Shown here in pieces: positions 23,416 to 34,980 of a DNA stretch of 64,000 bases. The notes beneath the pieces were generated by a model. That model worked only from the letters and a program-made list of their open reading frames with translations, was not told the DNA's origin and searched no databases. Location: the NCBI GenBank assembly GCA_004352715.1, contig SCFE01000059.1, positions 1,603,941-1,667,940 of the forward strand, given 5' to 3'. A program made the position numbers and the translations under genes. Numbering within the stretch: position 1 is the first letter of the stretch; every line of letters starts with the position of its first letter. This DNA is from Hofstenia miamia (Eukaryota; Xenacoelomorpha; Acoela).

Positions 23416-23847
23416 ATGACGTTCATTTTCTTAACTGTAATTGTTTCTTGTTTCATCGACAATGTCTGGCTTGATACAAAAAACGCAGAATGTAATCACA
23501 GAAGCAAATTGGATATCGTTATAACTAACGATTATTGCTGCAAAGGAAAATTTCCGAGAGCATGTAATAGAAGAAATCTTACGAAATCAAATGAAAATAA
23601 GGTATATGCAAATGATGCAGTAAAGTTCCACTGGAAAGTTGATGATGCAGAAAAGAAGGTCAAGGGAATTGCTAGGAAACTAGATACTTTTTCAGACATT
23701 ATGGAGTTGCTTAATCGAGATTCTGATCTCTTAGCATTAAAGAAAATCGAAGTAGCGCATAAGGAGGAAAGAAGAAACTCATTAATAAACCATAACTTAA
23801 TGCACGATTTCGAATTGCGACATTCAAATAAATTTTTTCTAATTTAA
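23416..23847 (+). CDS. Unrecognised 143-codon ORF with possible signal peptide
   Basis: I do not recognise this frame. Residues 3-19 are hydrophobic (FIFLTVIVSCFI), consistent with a signal peptide. A Cys-containing basic middle follows (YCCKGKF, RACNRR), then a charged, helix-prone C-terminal half rich in Lys, Glu and Asp. It is longer than most chance frames in such AT-rich DNA, but codon bias was not computed. It lies just downstream of a minus-strand LINE remnant. It could be a single-exon gene, one exon of a larger gene, or chance. Confidence 0.3.
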   Translation: MTFIFLTVIVSCFIDNVWLDTKNAECNHRSKLDIVITNDYCCKGKFPRACNRRNLTKSNENKVYANDAVKFHWKVDDAEKKVKGIARKLDTFSDIMELLNRDSDLLALKKIEVAHKEERRNSLINHNLMHDFELRHSNKFFLI

Positions 23848-24495
23848 CGCTGTGTTTGTTTTTATTGTCATAGTAGGTAAAAACGTTGTTAATATCAATT
23901 TTTGCAAGGACAAGTGCATTTTCAATATTTTTTTAAGGCTGAGTTCGAAGTTTCTGATGTATTAAGTCCAGGTCGAGCCAATAATCACTGTAGAAATTAC
24001 ATAGGTGTATTGTTTTACAATAAGTTCGTACAAGCAAAATTGCATGACAAGCTTCCGAAAAATTATTATTTTAATGTGTAACTTAATAGTGAGTTCACAT
24101 GCCTTTCAAACCTGTCTGCTTTGGAGTCAAACATATATATATATAACATATAAGTCATGAATCAAAGTAAATCATGCTGAATGACCTAGATCTTTCCAAT
24201 TTTTGAAAAGAATATATTGACCAAGCATGATATCAAACAGGTTTTTACCTGGACCTGCTCTTGAGTGCTTGGTTTATTTCTTAATGATAAACCTAATCTA
24301 AAAATCTTGACCTGATTCGACACCAGAGATGGAATTGTGGCAGATTTTCCGCCCCACTTCCCAAAAGCTGTCTCATTTTGCAACATCGTATTGTTCCAAT
24401 CAATAGAATTGCTCCAAATACTCGTTGAATTATTTATTTCCGAATATCGATTTTGTAATGATTTACATCACATTTATGCAACAATCGTAAAATAG
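23848..24495. other. No recognised gene
   Basis: AT-rich spacer with a 66-codon minus-strand frame (24186-24386) of no recognised family. Confidence 0.4.
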
Positions 24496-25936
24496 TAGGG
24501 ATGTGGTAGAATGCGGTATCCGGATCCGGTAAAATCGGCAATTACAGAACCGGATCCGGTCAAATTTAACTTGCTTATCTGATTTTACGATAGCATATTC
24601 TGAGATAAAACTTGGTTTAAAATTCAATTTTCGAAAAAAGCTATATTTTACTCTGGTAAGGAAGTTGTCATGCTACAAAACAATTTTTATTGACATATCA
24701 GAGCGTAGTCTATTGAATACTTATTTATTTTGATTAGTAAGAGGTCGATGTTAATTGAGAAAGGAGGTTGTTCTTCATTAATAATTAGGACAACCAAAAG
24801 TCATAACAGTCATAATTATTTCTGTTGGTCTATTTTGCAGTCTGCTTAAAATTGATAGTTTCATACCTGGGGTGCAGTTAAATAGGAAGTCACAAAATGT
24901 CATATTTTTGTTTTTTAAAAATGCGGTAATATTTGTGGCTGAAATGCCATAAATGTAATATTTTGGCATAGGTCATTAAATTATGAAAAAACTTAAAAAG
25001 TTAATACTGGATTGTGACTGATTTAAAACATTTTAACTAATATATATATATATTTAAATTACTGTACTTCCTGACCTAACTCCCGAGAAGTTTAATTACT
25101 TGCTAATTGTTGACCCGACCGACCCACTAGTCGACGCGTTTGTAGGACTGGCCATGTATGCTGGCACCCAAAAAATATTAAAGGAACTATATACATTATT
25201 ATTTTAAGGATTTTGCAAGGCACACGTTTTGCAGAATTGTGCCATGCGTATTCAAGGAAAATATATGAGTGTTGACAATATACTTGTTTCAGTTAAAGCT
25301 GCTAACATAATATATCAAAGTTTTTTAATGTTTGACAGAGTTGAAATTCCACCAAATCTTGTTATTACTCCCACCCTTGATCTTGGAAATGATATCTGTG
25401 AAATGAACGCCTGTATCAAGTCACAACTAGAAAATACCAGATTCACTGCTATAATGGAAATAAAGGGAATGGAAATTTAATTGGAATTGTATGCAAAGTT
25501 ACGGAAATGTCAAACAACATCGGCTTCAGTTGAGAGATGTTTCTCTATTTTGAGAAACCTCTTAGCCTATGACAGAGATCTTAATCACTATAATATATAT
25601 GGAAATTTATGTGTTGTTACTATAATTTAGTGAAGTAGTTGCTTTAAAAAAGTGACTTATGATTATGTAAACGTTTTTGCTATTTGTTTTATATTTTGTT
25701 CTCAGTAATATAAAAACGTTGTATATTTCCTAAATGGATAATTTGAAAAATGAAGGGTCATATTTTAGGGCATATTTAACTAAATTCCCTCATATTTTGT
25801 CACTAAAATAAGGTTTTTTAAAGTCATATTTCTTGTTGCCCTAGTAATAATTGAGCAATATGTAATCCGGTATCCGGCAGTTAAATTATCCGGAATTATC
25901 CGGTATATTCAATTCACTATCTGGATTCCATCCCTA
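24496..25936 (+). mobile_element. Decayed hAT transposon with transposase C-terminus
   Basis: The ends are TAGGGATG and CATCCCTA, with Subterminal TATCCGG/CCGGATA motifs repeated near both. The 8 bases outside are TAAAATAG (24488-24495) and CAAAATAG (25937-25944), a target duplication with one change. The plus strand encodes a broken transposase (see 25229-25630). Confidence 0.85.
25229..25630 (+). pseudogene. hAT transposase C-terminal dimerisation domain, broken
   Basis: One frame (25229-25480, 83 codons) ends in a stop and continues in phase as LELYAKLRKCQTTSASVERC, then FSILRNLL. The TSASVERCFSILRN segment and following YDRDL are the conserved core of the hAT dimerisation domain, in which ER and FS are near invariant. 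The catalytic core is not recognisable upstream. Confidence 0.75.
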
Positions 25937-25944
25937 CAAAATAG

Positions 25945-27121
25945 TTTATATCATTTGTGATTCAGAAGATGCAAAGTCATTTTTCAAGTGTCATCCAGTA
26001 GTATTACAACTAGAAAAGTAATAAAAAAACAATGACTGTTAGTACTAAATTATATCGAATAAATCACATGTGAAAGACAGGATTTCAATTTTTTTTGTCC
26101 GGATTATCTTATTCTAACTGTTCCATAATGGTAATACATAGTAAAAATATCATTGCAAAATGAAATTCAATTTAGCTTTAAAAAGTTTTCATAAATCCAA
26201 TATTTTATACAATATATAAGACTAGACGCAACCTACATTGGAGTCTCTGGCAATGGCAAATCAAATACTGTTGTAGAAGGAATTACTGCTACGAATCAAA
26301 TTGCGCATGTTAATTCAACAAGAATTAGATAAGTATTATGCTGCTAATGCTAATTAATTTTCCAAAATGCAGTCGAATTTTCAAAAAAAAACAAATTTTG
26401 CTCAAACAGACAGCCTTCATTGAACTATAAAATTAACAATTACTTGGTTCAATAACTTATTAAATCAAGAAAGTTTTGCCTTAGAAAAGCCATATATCCG
26501 TTCAGACCTACCTCGACCCTGCTCAGCCCCAAGCCACTCACCCCATTTCCATCTTTGCTCAACTCTAATATTAGTTTTTCGGTTTTCAGCATAAGAAACT
26601 TAATTTCATATTTTTTAGATATTATTTTCTTATTTGGAAAACGTTTTTGAATTCAATTATGATATTTAGGAATAATTTATGCGAAACTATAACATTGAAT
26701 CTCCAATTGTAAAAAAATTGTAACATTACTTTAGTACAAGTATATAATTATATTCATTCAAAAATATATTTTTACAAATAAATATCAGCTAAATAAAATT
26801 TGAAAAAACCAAATGTATTTGCATATAGTTAAACATGACCTACTACGTCATGAATTAACACATACATACAAGGACATTTCATAGATTTAATTAAATGAGT
26901 TACTTAAATGAAATTGTGTGCATTTTTTGGAAGATTATTTTGAGCATGGTAAATCTTACACTGCCATTATCACACAGAAATGACTTAGCGCTATGTGCAT
27001 CAATAAAAAATATTTTTTGAAAATTACAATTTTCTAGACATAAATCTCTCATATATTAAACTAGAAATTATTCTCTTGATGTGTATTTCTAAAACTACTA
27101 TTTCAAGAGATTAATCACTCA
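25945..27121. other. No recognised gene
   Basis: AT-rich sequence between two hAT elements. A pyrimidine-rich C-containing patch occurs at 26505-26560. No convincing exon. Confidence 0.4.
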
Positions 27122-27129
27122 AGTGTAGT

Positions 27130-27961
27130 CAAGGGTGGAAGCGGGCAGCTATTTTTTGGCCTAGTCCGGCCCGCAGCGCAGCCTACGCATTTTCTTAAAA
27201 TTTGTCCTAGCCCGCAACCCATGTAGTTTTCCAAAAATCGGCCCAGCCCACAACCCATATTTTTCACAGTGGACTTACATTCAGCACGCATATTTTAATC
27301 AAATTATAAGCATATTACTAAAGACTGGTAATAAAGGAAAATAGAAAGTGTAGAGAAAATATCATTAAAATCTACTAATATACAATTGCTATACAAAAAT
27401 ATCAAATCGAAAGTCCCTTAAGGACGACTAACATTTCAGTATTTTTTGGAGTTAAGCTACTACGTTTATCTGTAGTATCATCAGCAATACAAAGGTGTCG
27501 TTTGCTTTCAGCAGCGGAAGCGGCATAACCAAGTTTTTTCAATCAACGACATTTCGTAGTGGCACGACGGGCTTTTTGTTTTCCCAGAAAAAGATAATAA
27601 TCATATATATTGTCAACAAAGAGCTTACGATATCTGGAAAGTTCTTCTTCAATTGTCGGTGTCAGAATTGTAACTGATTTAGGAGCAGGCGAATCAAGTA
27701 CATCATAAAAATTTGCAATTGATAACGTAGAAGCAACTAAGCAAGATTGCATGAACAAGGCGCAACAGTCAAATATCTTGTTTTCTAACATTAATTACAC
27801 AATTGTAGACCGCACTTCAGCACGCAATTAATTTAATTTTGGCCAAACCCGGCTCACAATCTGCTTCAATATATTTTTTCGGAAAAGCCCAGCCCACGGC
27901 CCACATGGGCTGAGTCAGCCCACAGCCCGCGCGGGAATAGCCCAACCCGCTTCCAGCCTTG
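27130..27961 (-). mobile_element. Internally deleted hAT element
   Basis: The ends CAAGGGTGGAAGCGGGC and GCCCAACCCGCTTCCAGCCTTG (split by small changes) are inverted. The flanking 8-mers AGTGTAGT (27122-27129) and AGTGTATT (27962-27969) differ by one base. GGCCCGC/GCGGGCC-like repeats lie near both ends. The interior holds only the C-terminus of a hAT transposase on the minus strand. Confidence 0.85.
27410..27791 (-). pseudogene. hAT transposase C-terminal remnant
   Basis: The minus-strand frame 27543-27791 contains TPTIEEELSRYRKLFVDN. After a frame break it continues toward 27410 with ASAAESKRHLCIADDTTDKR and then SSLTPKNTEMLVVLKG. The SAAES and KRSSLTPKN segments match the end of hAT transposases of the BED/dimerisation type. 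The N-terminal and catalytic parts are deleted. Confidence 0.75.
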
Positions 27962-28119
27962 AGTGTATTATTTCAGGTATTCTCTGGATAAATTGCGTAA
28001 AATTTTTTTTCTTAAAAAACAAGCGATTATTTATGAGTTTGTAAAATCCTTAACTGCAAAAATTTTAAGAGATTTCACTTAGAATAGAGTGAACCCGCCC
28101 TTATCTACCACAAACTAGT

Positions 28120-30960
28120 CGTGTTTGTTTTTGTTGCTCAACAAAATTATGGTTAATACAAATTCCTCTACTTGTAAATCTGTGATACAAGAAAAGTTAA
28201 ATTTTCAGTGCATTTACTGCAGAAAGCATTTACATTTTACTCCATCTTGTACCGGTTTTTCTACTGAATGCATCGAGGTTATGAAGTCATATCATAAACA
28301 TTTTCTTCTTCTATGTTCTGATTGTGTTGATGTGAATGCAAAGAACACAATTCAGGCTGGATCTAATCTAGAAAATGCTAGCTCTAGTCTCTTCAATATC
28401 ATCTTTGCAATAATTGGAATTAGAACATAAGAGCTTTATCCAAGAAATAAATAAAACACTTTCAAAATTTCATTCTGAACCTTCCATTCCAAGAAAAGAC
28501 ATTCAAAGTACTGATTCTAATTACCAGAAGAGAATTATTATTTTTGAATTCCAGAGGCCGAAGATGTTCGAAATGAAATTATGCATGATAGGGAACATTT
28601 AAAAGAATTGTTGGAATATCTAAATATTGATTTCTCTTGTATTTTAAATGAAGTGCGGCTTGCTAAAGTTAGGGCATCTCCTTCTAAGCCTAGACCGATT
28701 CTAGTTGATTTGGTAAATGTTTGGTCTCGGCGTTTAATTTTAGCAAGGGCTGCAATGTTGAAGAATTATTCGATTGGAAATATATACATTAAAGGAGAAC
28801 TCAGCAAAGAAAACAGAATCATTGAAAAACACCTGCTCCAAAAAAGATATGAGCTTATTAATTCAGGAGTTGATAAAGCTGATCTCCTAATAAATAAATT
28901 AAAGTTATTTAGAAATGTTGATGTTGTTGAACGTAGTAATAATTGACTAGTTGGGTCTAAAGATCTAGATATGACTTATCTAAATGCTCAAAGTCTAATC
29001 TCTATGGAAAGGTTGTTAAAATTATATTCACATATCATTATATCTCAAAGCAAAATAGTTATAATTACGGAGTCGTGGTTTGATAATATTATGTCGGGTA
29101 AAACTTATTTCCAGACCCATCATATTTAGTAGCAGCAAAGAGTATCCGTATTGGAAAAAATAGACATGGTGGTTGTGCTATTCTCTGTCACAAAGATTTG
29201 AACTTTACATCCATTTCCACTCTTGAAAATGTTGATTTCGCATGTGCAATAGTTGTTAAACTTTTCAATTGTGCTTTCTTGATTATCTCACTATATATTC
29301 CCCCAATTTCATCATTATATCGTCCAACATTGGATGGTGTAATTGATTCTATTGCTTACTATCAAAGTGAATTTGCGTTATATATCAAAAGGCATTGCTT
29401 ATCAATGAATAATTGTCCAATTTTAATTTGTGGTGACTTAAATTTCCCGAGTGCCGATTTGTCTTTTATGTATTCAACGCAAAATTACGAAGGTCATATA
29501 CTTGAGTATTTGTATGATATTGGACTAAGCCAATACATTGATGCCACAACACACAAGAGCGGTAACATGTTAGACGTAATACTTTGTAACAAAGAACTTA
29601 TATATATTAAAAAAGTCATATAGCCTCATGAAAGTATTTCTGATCACTCCATCATTTACTTTTCACTAAAATTAGACTTGGATCTGGACAAAGTAGATTC
29701 TATAGTATCATTGAAAAATCATTTATTTTCTTTCAGGAGTGCCAATCATGTTCATTTAGAAGAGTATTTATCCCATACATTTATATCAAAAATCTGGGAA
29801 GATTATCTAAGCCGTTCAGAATTGATTGATACTTGGTATAGCTGCTTAATGAACATCATGGACTTGTGTATCCCAAAGAGAAGGCCTGTTAGACGATTGC
29901 TACCTTCCTACTTCTCTTCTAATACTGTTTATTTATACAATTAATTTCTTAGTGCTAAGATGAACAGCAAATTTATCACTACTAAAAAATCACTAAATGA
30001 TCTCTTGACTTCGATTGAATTAGATAGAACTATTTATATTAACAACTTTGCTGACTTATCTACTGCTAAAACTTGTTTTAAACTAATAAAGTCTTTATCC
30101 AGCTGTGATATACCTAAGTTGATGTTTTTAAATGAAACCGAATTTCCAACTGACTATGAAATAGCAACTCAATTTAATGCATATTTTATCTCTATTTTAA
30201 TACACTCATTACCCATATGCGATAAGCAGAACCCATAACCATTATCTATTATGTTATAAATATGAAAATGATTTAATATTGATTATCGTAATCGTAAAGA
30301 ACAGGTAGTGGTTTTGACAATCTTCATAATATTTTTCTCAAAAGAAATTGGAATTTACTCTCACCGCATGTTTTTGCCTTATTCATGCATTACCTAAATA
30401 AGGGAGAATATCCCACTTATTGGAAAACAGAAACAATCTCACCTGTGCACATGTCCGGACCAAAGAACAGGATTCTGAATCATAAACCTTTTCACATTCA
30501 AATTTGGACTAATCACATTCAAGTTTAGAACAATTATTTGATTTCTAATGTCCAATCGTAAAAACCTGAGTGGAGAGGAAGCTCGCTTGAAACGGGAATG
30601 TATTAGAGTAAGAGATAATTCAAATGCAGATTGGCGGCAGTTGCCATTTGATTTAAATGTCGGTAAGTCAACTGCTTATTCGTGGATTAAGGCGGATTCC
30701 AACTCGGATACTAGCAAAAATCAAGGTGTCGATAGTTATGCTAATATCAAAGGACACTGATTAAACCATATATAATTGTAAGATTTCTGCGTTCAAAGAT
30801 TAGTGACTCTTTCTCTGGGTGCTTAGAAATAGCCTGTGGTGTTCCCCGAGTCTCTATACTTGGTGCTTTACCTTTTGGACTTTATCAAGGTTCTGTACCT
30901 GAATTTTTCAAAATCTATACTTCATCTGATTATGCAATGTACTATTGATAATACATTAAT
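28120..30960 (+). mobile_element. LINE with PHD-like ORF1, endonuclease and broken RT
   Basis: ORF1 begins at 28149 with a Cys/His finger (CIYCRKH, then CSDC) like the PHD-type finger of CR1-group ORF1 proteins. After frame breaks it ends with the RRM-like segment at 28581-28946 (RPILVDLVNVWSRRLILARA). ORF2 starts near 28970 (LNAQSL then ITESWFDN) and holds an endonuclease with CGDLNFPSAD near 29430 and SDHSII near 29640. The RT N-terminus is near 30300-30470 (HYLNKGEYPTYWK). RT motif B appears near 30840 as CGVPRVSILGALPF. Between these RT parts lies an unrelated helix-turn-helix frame (30548-30760). No YADD survives. Confidence 0.85.
30548..30760 (+). CDS. Small helix-turn-helix protein fragment inside a LINE
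   Basis: A 70-codon open frame. A charged N-terminus (LSGEEARLKRECIRVRDN) is followed by a probable HTH (ADWRQLPFDLNVGKSTAYSW). This arrangement resembles the N-terminal DNA-binding domain of DDE transposases, but the family is uncertain. It interrupts the RT of the surrounding LINE between the region before motif A and motif B, so it probably came with a nested insertion whose ends I could not define. Confidence 0.4.
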   Translation: MSNRKNLSGEEARLKRECIRVRDNSNADWRQLPFDLNVGKSTAYSWIKADSNSDTSKNQGVDSYANIKGH

Positions 30961-31534
30961 GCCTCTTTGTGTTAAATCAAAATATAAAAAAAACATTAGT
31001 GAATGAGTAGCTATATCAAATCTTTCTTATAATGTTAAGAAATTCCTTTTGATATCATTTCCGCATTCCTCGAGTAAGACATCAATTTTGTACTCTTATC
31101 CCAAATCTTGCAGATAATATGTAAATTCTTTTCCTATCTACATAAGTAAATAAGAAAATGGAAACAAGATTCGTTTCAACATTAAATGATACTTAAATAT
31201 TTCTTTTGATAATAACAAGAGAACAATGTCTTTCACTATTAAACAAACAATGAATAAATCTACTATTTTAATAACTATATTGTTATCTTTCCATATATTT
31301 TATCTCTTATACGCGATATAGATAATTATACTTTGATTACTGCTCTCTCACACAAAAAACAATATATTAATTTTTATAAACCACACAAAGAAATTTAACA
31401 ATATTTTTAATCCAACATAAATAAATAATAATTTTTACTCAGAGTTAAATAAGATGTTAAATATAAGTCATTGTGTCATAGAGTAAACAATCTAGAGAGA
31501 GTTTCTACGTTTTAAAAAAAATTGATAAGGACAG
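30961..31534. other. No recognised gene
   Basis: AT-rich, perhaps further LINE decay. No motifs. Confidence 0.4.
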
Positions 31535-33190
31535 CGTTTAGGAAGAATATAAGTAGTATATAGATAAGGCCGTTTCGAAACACTTTTATCAGAGTTGTCG
31601 AGGGGTGGTCTTTTTTTTTTCACATTTTTTGGTGGGTGGGCAAGAGGGTTCCATTTTTTTTTGTGTTTTTGTGATTGGTCGAGGGGGTGGGTTTTACTGA
31701 CGTCATGCCTGGGCTCTTACTAGTTTTTGTGTTATTTATATTATTTCTTTTCCCATTTTACCTTATTTTTTTTATTTTCCTTCACTCATTACCATATTTT
31801 TTTTAGTTTTACTTTCCCACATTACCTTACTTTATATGTATTAATTTTCCACATATCCACATATNNNNNNNNNNNNNNNNNNNNNNNNNNNNNNNNNNNN
31901 NNNNNNNNNNNNNNNNNNNNNNNNNNNNNNNNNNNNNNNNNNNNNNNNNNNNNNNNNNNNNNNNNNNNNNNNNNNNNNNNNNNNNNNNNNNNNNNNNNNN
32001 NNNNNNNNNNNNNNNNNNNNNNNNNNNNNNNNNNNNNNNNNNNNNNNNNNNNNNNNNNNNNNNNNNNNNNNNNNNNNNNNNNNNNNNNNNNNNNNNNNNN
32101 NNNNNNNNNNNNNNNNNNNNNNNNNNNNNNNNNNNNNNNNNNNNNNNNNNNNNNNNNNNNNNNNNNNNNNNNNNNNNNNNNNNNNNNNNNNNNNNNNNNN
32201 NNNNNNNNNNNNNNNNNNNNNNNNNNNNNNNNNNNNNNNNNNNNNNNNNNNNNNNNNNNNNNNNNNNNNNNNNNNNNNNNNNNNNNNNNNNNNNNNNNNN
32301 NNNNNNNNNNNNNNNNNNNNNNNNNNNNNNNNNNNNNNNNNNNNNNNNNNNNNNNNNNNNNNNNNNNNNNNNNNNNNNNNNNNNNNNNNNNNNNNNNNNN
32401 NNNNNNNNNNNNNNNNNNNNNNNNNNNNNNNNNNNNNNNNNNNNNNNNNNNNNNNNNNNNNNNNNNNNNNNNNNNNNNNNNNNNNNNNNNNNNNNNNNNN
32501 NNNNNNNNNNNNNNNNNNNNNNNNNNNNNNNNNNNNNNNNNNNNNNNNNNNNNNNNNNNNNNNNNNNNNNNNNNNNNNNNNNNNNNNNNNNNNNNNNNNN
32601 NNNNNNNNNNNNNNNNNNNNNNNNNNNNNNNNNNNNNNNNNNNNNNNNNNNNNNNNNNNNNNNNNNNNNNNNNNNNNNNNNNNNNNNNNNNNNNNNNNNN
32701 NNNNNNNNNNNNNNNNNNNNNNNNNNNNNNNNNNNNNNNNNNNNNNNNNNNNNNNNNNNNNNNNNNNNNNNNNNNNNNNNNNNNNNNNNNNNNNNNNNNN
32801 NNNNNNNNNNNNNNNNNNNNNNNNNNNNNNNNNNNNNNNNNNNNNNNNNNNNNNNNNNNNNNNNGTAAGTTAATGTGGGAAAGTAAAACTAAAAATGTAA
32901 GGTGTGGTGAGAAAGTAAAACTAAAAATATGTATGGTAATGTGGGAAAGTAAAACTAAAAAATGTATGGTAATGTGGGAAATTAGATCATATAAATAACA
33001 CAAAAAATAGTATGAGTACATGCAAGACCGTCAGTAAAACACCCCCCGCCAATATCCACGGCGTCTCAGGTCAAAGGCCCCCCTCTCGACCTATCACAAA
33101 AAAGTGTAACGAAATGGAACCCACCTCTCGACCAATCAGAAAAAAGTGTAACGAAACGGAAGTCTCTTAATACTACTAATAGATAGACTT
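31535..33190. mobile_element. Large inverted-repeat (foldback-like) element around a 1-kb gap
   Basis: The left arm (about 31535-31864) and right arm (32865-about 33190) are inverted copies. Left GGTTTTACTGACGTCATG corresponds to right GACCGTCAGTAAAAC, left GATTGGTCGAG to right CTCGACCAATC, and left TTTTGTGTTATTTAT to right ATAAATAACAC. Each arm holds shorter direct repeats: GTAATGTGGGAAAGTAAAAC repeats inside, and about 41-bp units with ACCTCTCGACC outside. Arms built from direct repeats are typical of foldback transposons. The centre is unknown sequence (31865-32864). Frames spanning the Ns are not genes. Confidence 0.65.
31865..32864. other. Assembly gap, 1000 N
   Basis: The exact size of 1000 suggests a placeholder gap at the centre of the inverted repeat. 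Confidence 0.95.
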
Positions 33191-33324
33191 TAAAATACTG
33201 TGTGCATAGAATACTTCATTATTGAATCTATTATGTATTAGCTGCCACACTAAGCACGGAAATTTAGTATTATCAAAAATTATTTTCTATGTCATAATTA
33301 CATTAATGCTAGTACACTACTTAT

Positions 33325-34036
33325 TAGGGGACTGTGGGTTTTTATACTCGGACCCGCCCACTATTAAATGATTGATACCACCTCTAGACATTGCCGAATG
33401 ACCCCTGTAACTTCAGATCTCGAATGTCCCTCAGCATACTTGCAACAAAGACTAATGTCGTGGGCAGAACAGGAGAGGTGGTCGAAGTCAGACGTGAAGG
33501 CTTTCACCAATTTACTGTCACTGTTAGAAATGAATGGTGTTCTAAGCCGCAAGCCATTGATATCAGTGAATGCTGAAGTTTTTCCCAATATGTCGCGGCG
33601 TATATTGTACGCATGTCTGGTATCTTCGACATACTCCCTTACGCAAAGCAACGCCGTTTTCAGGTGTAGTTCTTGCGTAATCCAATGAAGAATAATTGCG
33701 GTGTAGTCACGAAAGTTATATTTATCCTTCCAGTGATCTGCAGTCAAGGAAAACGCCGGTACGCCACTAGAAGTCGACTCAATTTGTAGGGTAATGCCCG
33801 AGCGCGGTATTGATAAAGACCGAATATTATTTTTGAATAATTGAGAGCATATAAAATATATCAAAAGCCCGACATGTACAACCAGGCACAACAAAACGAA
33901 TAAACCGATTCATCAAATAAGCCGAACTGAATTTATTTAATTTACCCGAATTTTACTCGTTAGCGTAATTGTCTTATCCTTACCCGCCCGTACTCGTAAA
34001 ACTTTTACCGCACCGACCCATACCCGCACTATCCTA
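33325..34036 (-). mobile_element. hAT element remnant with perfect 8-bp target duplication
   Basis: The ends are TAGGGGACTGTGGGT and the inverted GCACTATCCTA. CTACTTAT is duplicated exactly outside both ends (33317-33324 and 34037-34044). CCCGCC/CCCGA-type motifs recur near both ends. The interior carries part of a hAT transposase on the minus strand. Confidence 0.85.
33364..33894 (-). pseudogene. hAT transposase fragment (central region)
   Basis: A 176-codon frame. Residues about 45-80 read VPAFSLTADHWKDKYNFRDY then TAIILHWITQELHLKTALLC, the segment of hAT/ZBED-type transposases around the first catalytic Asp (LTxDxW). The segment ending AFTSDFDHLSCSAHDISLCC, near residues 130-150, matches the conserved CxxH region (HLxCxAHxLxL). 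The usual NGSNM-like segment is damaged. The N-terminal BED finger and the C-terminal dimerisation domain are missing. Confidence 0.8.
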
Positions 34037-34044
34037 CTACTTAT

Positions 34045-34980
34045 GCAGCTACATATTTACTAGCTTTGTTTTCATTGTGATCTGCTTAGAACAAAGGGAA
34101 AATGAATAATGTATATTCCATATACAATTACACATGCATTATTTGGGACGCAATATTTCAGCAAAATACAAGACATTTACCAAATTTTGAATTTTCTAAC
34201 ATACCTGTACAAAAAGCATCTGTACAAAATGTGGCTTTAAAAAATTTTCATTTCTAAATTATTTCCTACTTTCTAATGATCGAATGTAATGGAAAAAAGT
34301 TTTCTCTCTTTTGATATTTTTTCAATCTAAATCTTGTTTTGGGGACACCATGCAATATTTTTGTCAAATTTTTAACAAAACAGGTAAAAACCTTAGAATG
34401 ATTTTCACATTTTATACTTTTAGGCCCTTATTTAGAACGACTATAGTTTAAGAGTCCCGTATGTAATTAATTAGCTCATAGTGTCCTCAACTCCGTTTTA
34501 TGCTATGAAAAAATTGAAGAATTTGAATTTCATTGTTACCAATAGTTTTAGTAAATACATCAAACAAACTAAATGGGAAATTTAGCAAAGAATGAAATTT
34601 AGATCTGAATTTATAAAATTATTAACAAATATATGACTTCAGGTAATTTAAGCATCTTCAGTTTTCCAAAGTCTTAATTAAATGTATTTTAATAGAAATA
34701 CATTTACATGGTCTTTCTTTAAATCAATATATATTTGTTCGGATTTTGTTATCATGGTCATTGTACTGATGTGTATTGAAATTTTGATGTATTACGAAAT
34801 ATTTAATCAGATAGATATTAAATATTTTCGTGTAGGCATTTAAGATAAAATAAATTAATCTTTTTTCTGTTAATTTTTATAACAATGAAGCACTAATAAA
34901 TTAGAAGAATAGTGTCATAAAATACAAAAACAACGATCAAAAATATTAAAAATTAACAGTAGGATTTAACATAAGTAAAT
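34045..34980. other. No recognised gene
   Basis: AT-rich spacer before the 62-bp tandem array. Confidence 0.4.

Noticed and set aside
31727-33021. Very long frames on both strands across 31.7-33.0 kb
   Set aside because: They consist almost entirely of the 1000-N gap.
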